Assembly (NCBI GenBank): GCA_023442945.1
Contig: JAEZWW010000064.1
Coordinates: forward strand, 1-17,162
Source of the DNA: Pseudomonadota bacterium
GTDB lineage: Bacteria > Pseudomonadota > Gammaproteobacteria > Burkholderiales > Burkholderiaceae_C
Direction of reading: 5' to 3'
DNA length: 17,162 bases
Position numbers and translations under genes: made by a program. Shown here piece by piece: positions 1 through 7,840 of this stretch. The first letter of the stretch is position 1, and every line of letters begins with the position of its first letter. The notes beneath the pieces were generated by a model, which worked only from the letters and a program-made list of their open reading frames with translations, had not been told where the DNA came from and did no database searches.

Positions 1-2892
1 CGCCCCATCCGACCCAGCGCCGCTTCCGGCGGCACCAGCGCGCCGGCGCCTGCACCCGAGGACAGCGCACCGCCCGCACCGGACCTGAGCGGCCTGGGCG
101 CGGGCGCTGCGGCCGCCTGGCTGGCCACGCGCGGCTGGGCGCCTTTCGACTTTCAGCGCGAGGTCTGGCAGGCCATGGGCGAGGGCCGCTCGGGCCTGCT
201 GCACGCCAGCACCGGCGCGGGCAAGACGCTCGCCGTGTGGCTCGGTCTCTTGATGCGTTTTGGCGACCCGACCCAGGCAGATTCTGCGCGGCCAGCTATC
301 CAAAGCGCAGCAAAAAAAGGGACGGCCAAGCGCGTGGAGAGCGCGCCGCTCACCGTCATCTGGCTGACGCCGATGCGCGCCCTGGCGGCCGACACGCTGC
401 GTGCGCTGCGCCCGCCCATGGCGTCGCTGGCGCCGCAGTGGAGCGCCGCGCTGCGCACCGGCGACACCACCGCCAGCGAACGCGCGGCGCAGACGCGCCG
501 GCAGCCCACGCTGCTGGTCACCACGCCCGAAAGCCTGTCGCTGCTGCTGGCGCGCGCCGATGCCCAGGCCACGCTGGGCCGCGTAGCGGCGGTGGTGGTG
601 GACGAATGGCACGAGCTGCTGGGCAACAAGCGCGGCGTGCAGGTGCAGCTGGCGTTGGCCCGCTTGGCGTGCTGGAACCCGGCGCTGATGGTCTGGGGCA
701 TGTCGGCGACGCTGGGCAACCTGCCCGAAGCGCTGGACGCGCTGACGCGGCCGCTGGTCGCTCCCGATTTGATAGCTGTCCGCGCTGATGCCACTAGGGC
801 CGGCGCACGAAAAGGCCAAACAACCGGCACCCCCAGCGCCATGCCGGCGCCGGCGCTGGTGCGCGGGTTGCTGCCCAAGGACCTGGTGATCGACACCCTG
901 TTGCCGCCGCGCGCGGACCGCTTCGCCTGGGCCGGCCACATGGGCCTGCAGATGCTGCCGCAGGTGGCCGAGGTGATCGACGGCGCGGGCTCGACCCTGG
1001 TGTTCACCAACACGCGCTCGCAGGCCGAACGCTGGTACCAGGCGCTGATCACCGCGCGGCCCGATCTGGCGGGGGCGCTGGCGCTGCACCACGGCTCGCT
1101 CGACAAATCGGTGCGCGACTGGGTCGAGCTGGGCCTGAAGGAAGGGCGCCTGAAGGCGGTGGTCGCCACCAGCAGCCTGGACCTGGGCGTGGACTTCCTG
1201 CCCGTCGAGCGCGTGCTGCAGATCGGCAGCTGCAAAGGCGTGGCGCGCCTGCTGCAACGCGCCGGGCGCAGCGGGCACGCGCCGGGGCGGGTGTCGCGCA
1301 TCACGCTGGTGCCCACGCACAGCCTGGAAATTGTCGAAGGCGCCGCCGCGCGCGAAGCGGTGGCGCACGGCCAGGTGGAGGCGCGCCACAGCCCGCGCGC
1401 GCCGCTGGACGTGCTGGTGCAGCACCTGGTCACGGTGGCGCTCGGCGGCGGCTTCGAGCCGGACGCGCTGCTGCGCGAGGTGCGCCGCACCGCCGCCTAC
1501 GCCGGGCTGAGCGACGCGCAATGGCGCTGGTGCCTGGACTTTGTGCGCCAGGGCGGCGCGTCGCTGGCCGCCTACCCGGACTTTCGGCGCGTGGTGCCGG
1601 ACGCCGACGGCGTGTGGCGCGTGCCCGACGCGCGGCTGGCGCGCCGCCACCGCAGCAACATCGGCACCATCGTCAGCGACGCCGCCGTCAGCGTGCAGTT
1701 CGTCGGCGGGGCGCGGCTGGGCTCGGTCGAAGAAAGCTTCATCGCGCGCCTGAAGCCGGGCGACGTCTTCATGTTCGCCGGGCGCCTGCTGGAGCTGGTG
1801 CGCGTGCACGAGATGACCGCCCAGGTGCGGCGCGCGCCCGCTGGCAGCCCGGCGCTGCCGCGCTGGAACGGCGGCCGCATGCCGCTGTCGAGCACGCTGG
1901 CCGACGCGCTGGTGCGCCAGTTCGCGGCCTTCGCGCGCGGCGAGCGCGGCAGCCCCGAGATCGAGCGGGTGGCGCCCTTGCTGGCGCTGCAGCAGCGCTG
2001 GTCGCGCCTGCCGGTGCCGGGCGAGCTGCTGGCCGAAACCCTGAAGTCGCGTGAAGGCTGGCACCTGTTTCTCTATCCGTTTGCCGGTCGCCAGGTCCAC
2101 ACCGGGCTGGCGGGCCTGCTGGCGTGGCGCGCGGCGCGTGTGCGGCCGGGCACGTTTTCGATGGCTTTCAACGACTACGGGCTGGAGCTGCTGTCGCCCA
2201 CGGCCATCGACTGGGCCGACGCGCTGCCCGAGCTGCTGGCGCTGCCCACCGAAACCGCCGCCGACACCGCGCGCGGCCAGCGCCCGGCGCTGCTGGCCGA
2301 AGTGCTGGACAGCCTGAACGCGGGCGAACTGGCGCGCCGGCGCTTTCGCGAGATCGCGCGCATTTCGGGCCTGATCTTCCAGAGCCACCCGGGCGAGCAG
2401 CGCTCCAGCCGGCAGCTGCAGGCTTCGGCCAGCCTGTATTACGAGGTGTTCCAGAAGCACGATCCGGACAACCAGCTCTTGCTGCAGGCCCGCAACGAAC
2501 TGCTGGAGCAGGAGCTGGACGTCGACCGCCTGGCCGACACGCTCTTGAAAATGCAGCAGCAGACGCTGATGGTGCAAGCGCTTGGCCGCCCTTCGCCGCT
2601 GGCTTTTCCGCTGATGGTGGAGCGTTTCCGCGAACGGCTGTCGAACGAGCCGCTGGCCACCCGCATTGCGCGCCTGGTGGCCGAGCTGGAGCGCGCCGCC
2701 GGCACGCCCGAAGGCGGCGACGACGCGGCCGCACCAGCCCCTGCCGCTGCCAAGGCCGACACGGACACGGAGGCCGACACCGAGGCCGTGCGCCAGGCGC
2801 TGCTGCTGTCCGGCACCGAAACGTCGACCGGCCGCGCCGCGCCGCGCGGGCGTGGCGGGCGACGCGGTGACGCTGCCCGGCGCCAACGCTGA
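1..2892 (+). CDS. lhr: Ligase-associated Lhr-type DEXH-box DNA helicase (5' partial)
   Basis: Superfamily 2 ATP-dependent helicase of the ligase-associated LHR group, thought to act in DNA repair with a nuclease, a DNA ligase and PdeM. The frame is open from the left edge with no ATG, GTG or TTG before codon 59, and the aromatic/Gln motif FDFQREVWQ lies upstream of that, so the true start is outside the window. Counting codons from the window start: Walker A ASTGAGKT at 69-76, DEWH box at 201-204, SAT at 235-237, FTNTRSQAE from 335, ATSSLDLGVDF at 389-399, QRAGRSGH at 419-426, then the long Lhr C-terminal region. The visible 963 residues exceed the roughly 800-830 I recall for the family. Part of the excess is two repeat-derived in-frame insertions (codons about 87-107 and 256-272) and a charged, Ala/Arg-rich C-terminal tail. 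PdeM begins 39 bp downstream, supporting the ligase-associated assignment rather than stand-alone Lhr. Confidence 0.93.
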   Translation, partial: RPIRPSAASGGTSAPAPAPEDSAPPAPDLSGLGAGAAAAWLATRGWAPFDFQREVWQAMGEGRSGLLHASTGAGKTLAVWLGLLMRFGDPTQADSARPAIQSAAKKGTAKRVESAPLTVIWLTPMRALAADTLRALRPPMASLAPQWSAALRTGDTTASERAAQTRRQPTLLVTTPESLSLLLARADAQATLGRVAAVVVDEWHELLGNKRGVQVQLALARLACWNPALMVWGMSATLGNLPEALDALTRPLVAPDLIAVRADATRAGARKGQTTGTPSAMPAPALVRGLLPKDLVIDTLLPPRADRFAWAGHMGLQMLPQVAEVIDGAGSTLVFTNTRSQAERWYQALITARPDLAGALALHHGSLDKSVRDWVELGLKEGRLKAVVATSSLDLGVDFLPVERVLQIGSCKGVARLLQRAGRSGHAPGRVSRITLVPTHSLEIVEGAAAREAVAHGQVEARHSPRAPLDVLVQHLVTVALGGGFEPDALLREVRRTAAYAGLSDAQWRWCLDFVRQGGASLAAYPDFRRVVPDADGVWRVPDARLARRHRSNIGTIVSDAAVSVQFVGGARLGSVEESFIARLKPGDVFMFAGRLLELVRVHEMTAQVRRAPAGSPALPRWNGGRMPLSSTLADALVRQFAAFARGERGSPEIERVAPLLALQQRWSRLPVPGELLAETLKSREGWHLFLYPFAGRQVHTGLAGLLAWRAARVRPGTFSMAFNDYGLELLSPTAIDWADALPELLALPTETAADTARGQRPALLAEVLDSLNAGELARRRFREIARISGLIFQSHPGEQRSSRQLQASASLYYEVFQKHDPDNQLLLQARNELLEQELDVDRLADTLLKMQQQTLMVQALGRPSPLAFPLMVERFRERLSNEPLATRIARLVAELERAAGTPEGGDDAAAPAPAAAKADTDTEADTEAVRQALLLSGTETSTGRAAPRGRGGRRGDAARRQR
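261..320 (-). repeat. Degenerate copy A of the dispersed ~60-bp element, inside lhr
   Basis: Read on the minus strand this contains GATAGCTGGCCGCGCAGA followed by CTGGGTCG, close to the start of copy B (GATAGCTGTCCGCGCTGA, then CTAGGGCC). It lies opposite to the gene's direction and stays open in the helicase frame, adding residues such as ADSARPAIQSAAKKG between Walker A and the next conserved helicase motif. The A-run at 311-317 fits the AT-rich edge of the better copies. It is the weakest member of the family and could be partly chance similarity. Confidence 0.5.
766..815 (+). repeat. Copy B of the dispersed ~60-bp element, in frame inside lhr
   Basis: Core GATAGCTGTCCGCGC, then ACTAGGGCCGGC, preceded by GATTT and followed by an A-run. 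It is read in the helicase frame as DLIAVRADATRAG. It sits just after the SAT-LGN motif III region, where the family normally has a short loop before the LVRGLLPK segment, so it looks like an added surface loop. The same frame gives related peptides in copies C and D. Confidence 0.8.
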
Positions 2893-2931
2893 ACGGGCGG
2901 CCCCGCCCGCCGCCCACGCGACAATCCCCGC

Positions 2932-3612
2932 ATGCCCGCTGCGCGCCCTGCCACCCCCGGATCGGTGTTGCTGCCCGTCGCCGGGACCGTGCTGCACCTG
3001 CGCCCCGAGAAGGCCGTCTGGTGGCCGGAGCGCGACACGCTCTTCATTGCCGACGCGCATCTGGGCAAGGCCGCGACCTTTCGCGCCCACGGCCTGCCGG
3101 TGCCGGAGGCGACCACGCAGGACACGCTGGACGCCCTGGGCGCGCTGGTCGACAGCACGTCAGCGCGCCGTCTGGTGCTGCTGGGTGACTGGCTGCACGC
3201 GCGCCACGGGCAGTTGCCGCACGTGGTGGCCGCCGTGCGCGCCTGGCGGGCGCGGCACGCGGCGCTGGCCATCACCCTGGTGCGCGGCAACCACGACCAG
3301 CACGCGGGCGACCCGCCGCCCGATCTGGGCATCGCCGTGGTCGACGAGCCCTTTGCGCTGGGGCCGCTGGCCGCCTGCCACACGCCGCAGACCGTGCCCG
3401 GCGCGCTTGCGCTGGCGGGCCACTGGCACCCGGCCGTGCAGCTGGCGGGGCGCGGGCGTGACCAGCTGCGGCTGCCGGCGTTCTGGCACGCGCCGGATTG
3501 CCTGGTGCTGCCGGCCTTCGGCGCCTTCACCGGCACGCACGTGCCCGAGCCCGCGCCCGGCGTGGCCGTGTACGCCGTGGGCGCCGGCCGCGTGTGGCCG
3601 CTGCGCGGCTGA
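2932..3612 (+). CDS. pdeM: Ligase-associated DNA damage response endonuclease PdeM
   Basis: Calcineurin-like metallophosphoesterase of the PdeM family, 226 residues, close to the expected family size. The metal-binding motifs are all visible in order: DAHLGK near the N-terminus, GDWLHAR, GNHDQH and GHWHP. In the family these form a two-metal centre that cuts phosphodiester bonds; the name comes from its association with the LHR helicase, ligase and exonuclease set. It starts 39 bp after the helicase stop on the same strand, so the two are probably co-transcribed. The ATG is not preceded by an obvious Shine-Dalgarno sequence. The ligase and exonuclease genes would be expected left of the window. 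The precise nucleic-acid substrate cannot be told from sequence. Confidence 0.92.
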   Translation: MPAARPATPGSVLLPVAGTVLHLRPEKAVWWPERDTLFIADAHLGKAATFRAHGLPVPEATTQDTLDALGALVDSTSARRLVLLGDWLHARHGQLPHVVAAVRAWRARHAALAITLVRGNHDQHAGDPPPDLGIAVVDEPFALGPLAACHTPQTVPGALALAGHWHPAVQLAGRGRDQLRLPAFWHAPDCLVLPAFGAFTGTHVPEPAPGVAVYAVGAGRVWPLRG

Positions 3613-3644
3613 ACTTTGGCGGCGCGCCGGGCATCCATAAGGCG

Positions 3645-4541
3645 ATGCAACGCTTCTCACTTCGCTGGGCCCTGCCGGCCATCTTGGGCGCCGCCGTCGT
3701 CGCCGGCTGCGCGGCGCTGGACGAAAAGCAGCGCGAATGGATCTTTCAGCCCACCGACCGCACCTGGGGCCAGTCGGCCACCGTGGCCGAAGGCCTGCAG
3801 GACGTGTGGATCGACTTCGATTCGCGCGCCACCGGCCAGCCCGTGCGCCTGCACGGCCTGTGGCACGCGGCCGACGCCAACGCTGCCGGCTGCACCGCGC
3901 CGGTGCTGCTGTACCTGCATGGCGCGCGCTGGGACGTGCGCGGCTCGGCCAGCCGCATCCGGCGCATGCAGGCGCTGGGCTTTTCGGTGCTGGCGATCGA
4001 CTACCGCGGCTTTGGCAAAAGCTCACCCGGCCTGCCGTCCGAAGCCATGGCGCTGGAAGACGCGCGCGCCGCCTGGGACTGGCTGGCGCGCCAGCATCCG
4101 CAGGCGCCGCGCTTTATCTTCGGCCATTCGCTGGGCGGCGGCGTGGCGGTGCAACTGGCCGAGCAGGTGCGCGACCAGCGCGGGCTGATTCTGGAAGGCA
4201 CCTTCACCTCCATCCCCGACGTGGCGCGCAGCATGAAGTGGGGCTGGCTGCCAGTCGGCCCGCTGATCACGCAGCGCTTCGATTCGCAAGCGCGCATCGC
4301 CCACGTCGGCTCACCCGTGCTGGTGGTGCACGGCAGCGACGACCGGCTGATCCCGCCCGCGCTGGGGCGCCAGCTGTTTGACGCCGCGGCCGAGCCCAAG
4401 CGCTTCGTGCTGGTCGAAGGCGGCTCGCACCACAACACCAACAGCGTCGGCCTGGACCAGTACCGTGCAGCCCTGCCCGCGCTGTTTGGCGAAAGCTGCT
4501 GGGGCGCGGCCGCACCGCTGACGGCCGCTGCAGGTGGTTGA
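3645..4541 (+). CDS. Alpha/beta-fold hydrolase, predicted lipoprotein
   Basis: Serine hydrolase of the alpha/beta fold, 298 residues, similar in organisation to the Bem46/YfhR-like group. The ATG at 3645 was chosen because it gives a textbook lipoprotein signal peptide, a short Arg-containing start, a hydrophobic stretch and the lipobox VAGC with Cys22. Longer in-frame starts upstream would overlap pdeM and bury this signal. The nucleophile elbow GHSLGGG has Ser162; acid candidates are Asp232/Asp233 in HGSDDRLIPP; the catalytic His is His262 or His263 in GGSHHN. It begins 32 bp after pdeM and may be read through from that operon, though its product is probably anchored in the cell envelope and unrelated to repair. 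The substrate is unknown; esterase or peptidase activity are both possible. A repeat element follows directly after the stop. Confidence 0.9.
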   Translation: MQRFSLRWALPAILGAAVVAGCAALDEKQREWIFQPTDRTWGQSATVAEGLQDVWIDFDSRATGQPVRLHGLWHAADANAAGCTAPVLLYLHGARWDVRGSASRIRRMQALGFSVLAIDYRGFGKSSPGLPSEAMALEDARAAWDWLARQHPQAPRFIFGHSLGGGVAVQLAEQVRDQRGLILEGTFTSIPDVARSMKWGWLPVGPLITQRFDSQARIAHVGSPVLVVHGSDDRLIPPALGRQLFDAAAEPKRFVLVEGGSHHNTNSVGLDQYRAALPALFGESCWGAAAPLTAAAGG

Positions 4542-4544
4542 TGA

Positions 4545-4606
4545 GGATATTTTTGGCCACCAGCCCTACAACCATCAGCGCAGGCAGCTAGATTTTTTGT
4601 AGCAAA
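4545..4606 (-). repeat. Copy F of the dispersed ~60-bp element, intergenic before miaA
   Basis: On the minus strand the element reads CTACAAAAAATCTAGCTGCC, TGCGCTGATGGTTGTAGGGC, then TGGTGGCCAAAAAT. It begins within a few bases of the hydrolase stop and fills the first third of the hydrolase-miaA gap. Its orientation is opposite to copies B to E. The AT-rich edges stand out in this GC-rich region. Confidence 0.85.
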
Positions 4607-4725
4607 TTTTGGATTCGATAGGGGACTGAAACCCTGAGGGCGCCTCGCCGCCAGCGCCTCTCACCCCACGGGGGGCAGCCAGGCCTTCTGCTACCCTCGC
4701 CGCGTCCCGTCCCCCCGCGCCCGCC

Positions 4726-5736
4726 ATGGCCAAGCCCGCTCCTGACCCCGCCCTGCCCGCCGGCCTGCCGCCGGCGCTGGGCATTGCCGGGCCCACCGCC
4801 AGCGGCAAGAGCGCGCTGGCCCTGGCGCTGGCCGAGCAGTTGCCGGTGGAGATCATCAGCGTCGATTCCGCCCTGGTCTACCGCGGCATGGACATCGGCA
4901 CCGCCAAACCCACACCGGCCGAGCTGGCCGCCGCGCCGCACCACCTGATCGACATCCGCGAGCCGACCGAGGCCTACAGCGCCGCCGACTTCGTGCGCGA
5001 CGCGGAGCGGCTGATGGCCGAGATCCGCGCACGCGGCCGCCTGCCGCTGCTGGTCGGCGGCACCATGCTGTACTTCAAGGCGCTGGCCGACGGCCTGGAC
5101 GACCTGCCGCCCGCCGACCCCGCCGTGCGCGCCGCCATCGAAGCGCGCGCGGACGAACAGGGCTGGCCCGCGCTGCACGCCGAGCTGGCGGCCGTCGACC
5201 CCGCCACCGCCGCGCGCCTAGCCCCCGCCGACAGCCAGCGCATCCAGCGCGCGCTGGAGGTGTGGCACATCACCGGACGGCCGCTGTCGGCCCTGCATAC
5301 TACAAAAACAGGAGCTGACCGCGCAGGTGGTTCTAGGGCCATGCCCTTGTTTTCCTTGGAACCGGTCGACCGCGCCTGGCTGCACGCGCGCATCGGCCAG
5401 CGCTTTGACGCCATGCTGGACGCCGGTTTTCTGGCCGAGGTGCGGCGCCTGCGCGCCCGCGGCGACCTGCAGCCCGATTTGCCCAGCATGCGCTGCGTCG
5501 GCTACCGCCAGGCCTGGGAAGCGCTGGACGAAGCCGCGCCGTCCGGTGCCCTTACCCCCGCCCAGCTGGCGCAGCTGCGCGAACGCGGCATCGCCGCCAC
5601 GCGCCAGTTGGCCAAGCGCCAGATCACCTGGCTGCGCAGCATGCCGCACCGGCACGTGCTCACGGTTGGTGACAATTCGCGTCTCTCCGATCTGGCACAG
5701 CAATTGCTGCAGGCAGTATCGCCGGCCCGTTTGTGA
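4726..5736 (+). CDS. miaA: tRNA dimethylallyltransferase MiaA
   Basis: Transfers a dimethylallyl group to N6 of adenosine 37 in tRNAs reading codons that begin with U, the first step of ms2i6A formation. The 336-residue protein shows the P-loop GPTASGKS at 22-29, the signature segment DSALVYRGMDIGTAKP at 47-62, HHLIDIREPTEAYSAADF, GGTMLYFKAL, and the C-terminal MRCVGYRQAWEAL and KRQITWLR. The ATG at 4726 fits the family N-terminus. Residues about 192-210, between PLSALH and the FSLEPVDRAWLHARI segment, are encoded by repeat copy C and look like extra loop sequence in the inserted domain. miaA stands alone here: neither mutL nor hfq is adjacent, unlike the arrangement in enterobacteria. A 9-bp GC-rich hairpin lies just after the stop. 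Confidence 0.97.
   Translation: MAKPAPDPALPAGLPPALGIAGPTASGKSALALALAEQLPVEIISVDSALVYRGMDIGTAKPTPAELAAAPHHLIDIREPTEAYSAADFVRDAERLMAEIRARGRLPLLVGGTMLYFKALADGLDDLPPADPAVRAAIEARADEQGWPALHAELAAVDPATAARLAPADSQRIQRALEVWHITGRPLSALHTTKTGADRAGGSRAMPLFSLEPVDRAWLHARIGQRFDAMLDAGFLAEVRRLRARGDLQPDLPSMRCVGYRQAWEALDEAAPSGALTPAQLAQLRERGIAATRQLAKRQITWLRSMPHRHVLTVGDNSRLSDLAQQLLQAVSPARL
5299..5355 (+). repeat. Copy C of the dispersed ~60-bp element, in frame inside miaA
   Basis: The core AGCTGACCGCGCAGGTGG, TTCTAGGGCC is flanked by AT-rich TACTACAAAAACA on the left and TTGTTTTCC on the right. It is read in the miaA frame as GADRAGGSRAM, aligned codon for codon with copies B and D. The rest of the enzyme is intact, so the insertion is evidently tolerated. 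Confidence 0.85.
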
Positions 5737-5744
5737 CATTTGAC

Positions 5745-5768
5745 GCGCCGGCGGGTCAGCGCCGGCGC
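5745..5768 (+). terminator. GC-rich hairpin after miaA, possible terminator without U-tract
   Basis: Inverted arms GCGCCGGCG (5745-5753) and CGCCGGCGC (5760-5768) form a perfect 9-bp stem with a 6-base loop, 8 bases after the miaA stop. No run of T follows, so it is not a standard intrinsic terminator. It may stabilise the 3' end or assist Rho-dependent termination. Confidence 0.35.
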
Positions 5769-5803
5769 CACGCAGGTTCGGCGCGCGCCGACCGTCGTCC
5801 CTA

Positions 5804-5820
5804 GGCCCCTGGCAGGGGCC
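5804..5820 (+). other. Stem-loop in the leader of the DUF1800 gene
   Basis: Arms GGCCCCT (5804-5810) and AGGGGCC (5814-5820) can form a 7-bp stem with a 3-base loop, about 35 bases before the DUF1800 start. No T-run follows. It could be a 5' leader structure or the end of upstream transcription; its function is unknown. Confidence 0.3.
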
Positions 5821-5844
5821 CAGAACAACAACACGATCGAACAT

Positions 5845-5851
5845 GGAGAGG
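5845..5851 (+). promoter_or_regulatory. Ribosome binding site fixing the DUF1800 start at 5855
   Basis: GGAGAGG ends 3 bases before the ATG at 5855, with GGAG 6 bases from it. The alternative ATG at 5843 overlaps this site and has no good Shine-Dalgarno of its own, so 5855 is preferred. Confidence 0.6.
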
Positions 5852-5854
5852 ACC

Positions 5855-7825
5855 ATGCACACAGACGACGCCGATCAGACGACCCCTTGCGCGCCTGACG
5901 CGCCCGCGCCCGCAACGGGCGCCACGGCCACCAACACCGCGGCCACCGCCCCCAGCCGCCCAGCCCCCGCACCCCGCAGCCGCCTGACCGAAGTCGCCGG
6001 CCTGTCCGCCCTGATGTCGGCCGTGCTGGCCGCCTGCGGCGGCGGGGACGATGGCGGCGGTGGTGGCACAGGCATGGGTGGTGGCACAGGCATGGGTGGC
6101 GGCACAGGCGGTGGCAGCAACCCCGGCATCGGCCCCGACAGCGGCTTCACGCCTGGCACGCCAACGCCCACCCCACCGGCACCCGGCCCGGGCGGCGGAA
6201 CATCGCCCAGCCCCGGCACGCCTGCCCCACCCGCGCCCGGCCCCGGCGGCGGGGGCACCTCGCCCAGCCCCAACCCCGGCACACCCGCGCCGCCCACCCA
6301 GCCCACCAACATCACGGCGGCCGAGGCCTCGCGCTTCCTGCTGCAGGCCTCGCTGTCTTCGTCCGAAGCCGACATTGCGGCCGTGCAAGCCCAGGGCTAC
6401 GCTACCTGGCTGGACATGCAGATGGCCCTGCCGGTCGGCACCACGGGCTGGGACTGGCTCATGTCGCAGGGTTACAACCGCCTGGACGTGCGCTTCAACT
6501 CCCAGTACGCGGACTTCATGATCTGGAACCAGCTGATCACGGGCCGCGACAGCCTGCGCAAGCGCGTGGCGCTGGCCTGGTCGGAGATCCTGGTGGTGTC
6601 CACCAACAGCATCGAAGGCGACACGCCCTCGTTCGCCATGGCCGCCTACTGGGACCTGCTGAACCGCAACGCCTTCGGCAATTACCGCCAGCTGCTGCAA
6701 GAAATCACGCTCAACCCCGCCATGGGGGCGTACCTCAACACCAAGGGCAACCAGAAGGCCAATCCGGCCACCGGCCGCGTGCCGGACGAGAACTACGCGC
6801 GCGAGATCATGCAGCTGTTCTCGATCGGCCTGTACCAGCTCAACCCTGACGGCACGCTGCGCGGCGGCACGTCTACCGAAACCTACGGCCCATCGGACGT
6901 CAGCAACCTGGCGCGCATCTTTACCGGCTACAACCTGGATCGGACCGGTCACCAGGACGCAGTCAATCCGGTGGCCTACCGAAATCCGATGGTGGTCACC
7001 GCCAGCCGCCATTCGAACGAGGAAGCCAACTTCCTGGGCGCCAGCGTGCCGGGCGGCGCGGATGCGGCTGCGCGCCTGACGCGCGCGCTCGACGTCATTG
7101 CAAACCACCCCAACGTCGGCCCCTTCATCGCGCGCCAGCTGATCCAGCGCCTGGTCACCAGCAACCCCAGCGCGGCTTACGTCGGCCGCGTTGCCGCCGC
7201 GTTCAACAACAACGGTTCCAACGTGCGCGGCGACCTGCGGGCGGTCACCAAGGCCGTGCTGATGGACAGCGAGGCGCGCCGCGACCCCAGCCTGGCGCCG
7301 CCCACCTGGGGCAAGCTGCGCGAACCCATGCTGCGCTTTGTGCAATGGGCGCGCACCTTCGGCGTGACCTCGTCGGACAACCGGTGGATCCTGTACAGCC
7401 AGGACGGCGTGCTGGGCCAGAGCCCGCTGCGCAGCCCCTCGGTCTTCAACTTCTTCCGCCCCGGCTACGTGCCAGAAGGCACGGCCCTCACGGCGCCGGC
7501 GCCGGAGTTCCAGATCACCAACGAGAACACCGTCGCCACCTACGTCAACTTCATGCGCGACCGCATCGCCTACGGCTACACCAGCGACAACTCCAAGCTG
7601 GCGGCCAACTACGCACGCGAGCTGGCGCTGGTCGGCGACCCCGCGGCGCTGGTGGCGCGGCTGAACCTGCTGTTGACCGGCAACCAGCTGATGCCGACCA
7701 CGGTGTCGACCATCCGGGACGCGGTGGCCACCATCGGCGCCGATTCCGACGCCGGCAAGAACAACCGCGTCTGGGCCGCCATCCTCCTGGTGATGTGCTG
7801 CCCCGACTACCTGGTTCAAAAATAA
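5855..7825 (+). CDS. DUF1800 family protein, possible lipoprotein with Gly/Pro-rich linker
   Basis: Member of the DUF1800 family, which is typically encoded beside a DUF1501 protein as here; the biochemical role is not established. The 656-residue product (660 from the ATG at 5843) starts with about 40 Ala/Pro/Thr-rich residues, then a short hydrophobic stretch ending LSAVLAAC with Cys61, which could be a lipobox although the leader is unusually long. Next comes a low-complexity linker: GGGTGM repeats (about 6060-6120), then two copies of a Pro/Gly/Ser unit containing PPAPGPGGG and TSPSP (about 6170-6300). The DUF1800 domain runs from about residue 155 (AAEASRFLLQASLSSSEADI) to the C-terminus, including NYAREIMQLFSIGLYQLNPDG and FRPGYVPEG. 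A DUF1501 gene starts 15 bp downstream. Secreted or surface location is inferred from the linker and the partner's Tat signal. Confidence 0.9.
   Translation: MHTDDADQTTPCAPDAPAPATGATATNTAATAPSRPAPAPRSRLTEVAGLSALMSAVLAACGGGDDGGGGGTGMGGGTGMGGGTGGGSNPGIGPDSGFTPGTPTPTPPAPGPGGGTSPSPGTPAPPAPGPGGGGTSPSPNPGTPAPPTQPTNITAAEASRFLLQASLSSSEADIAAVQAQGYATWLDMQMALPVGTTGWDWLMSQGYNRLDVRFNSQYADFMIWNQLITGRDSLRKRVALAWSEILVVSTNSIEGDTPSFAMAAYWDLLNRNAFGNYRQLLQEITLNPAMGAYLNTKGNQKANPATGRVPDENYAREIMQLFSIGLYQLNPDGTLRGGTSTETYGPSDVSNLARIFTGYNLDRTGHQDAVNPVAYRNPMVVTASRHSNEEANFLGASVPGGADAAARLTRALDVIANHPNVGPFIARQLIQRLVTSNPSAAYVGRVAAAFNNNGSNVRGDLRAVTKAVLMDSEARRDPSLAPPTWGKLREPMLRFVQWARTFGVTSSDNRWILYSQDGVLGQSPLRSPSVFNFFRPGYVPEGTALTAPAPEFQITNENTVATYVNFMRDRIAYGYTSDNSKLAANYARELALVGDPAALVARLNLLLTGNQLMPTTVSTIRDAVATIGADSDAGKNNRVWAAILLVMCCPDYLVQK
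6063..6118 (+). repeat. Short tandem repeat coding for Gly-rich linker
   Basis: About three 18-base units of the form GGTGGCACAGGCATGGGT occur in tandem; the first two are identical and the third is diverged. They encode GGTGMG in the linker of the DUF1800 protein. Unit number is likely to vary between strains by slippage without changing the frame. Confidence 0.75.
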
Positions 7826-7840
7826 AAAGGGAGCGGACCA

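Noticed and set aside
153..1490. A minus-strand open frame of about 445 codons opposite the helicase.
   Set aside because: The product is a Ser/Arg/Ala-rich composition shadow without motifs, whereas the plus-strand frame contains all helicase motifs in order.
4521..4545. A second, inverted partial element next to copy F (GCTGCAGGTGGTTGATGAGG).
   Set aside because: Only about 14 bases resemble the core and the middle is missing; it lies in the hydrolase coding end and may be chance.
4613..4725. Search for a promoter or regulatory RNA before miaA.
   Set aside because: Only short C/G runs (such as CACCCCACGGGG) were seen; no convincing -35/-10 pair or stable long structure could be supported.
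6051..6300. Regularly spaced short repeats, at first sight suggestive of an array.
   Set aside because: They are in frame in the DUF1800 gene, encode a Gly-rich then Pro-rich linker, and have no spacer-like unique segments.
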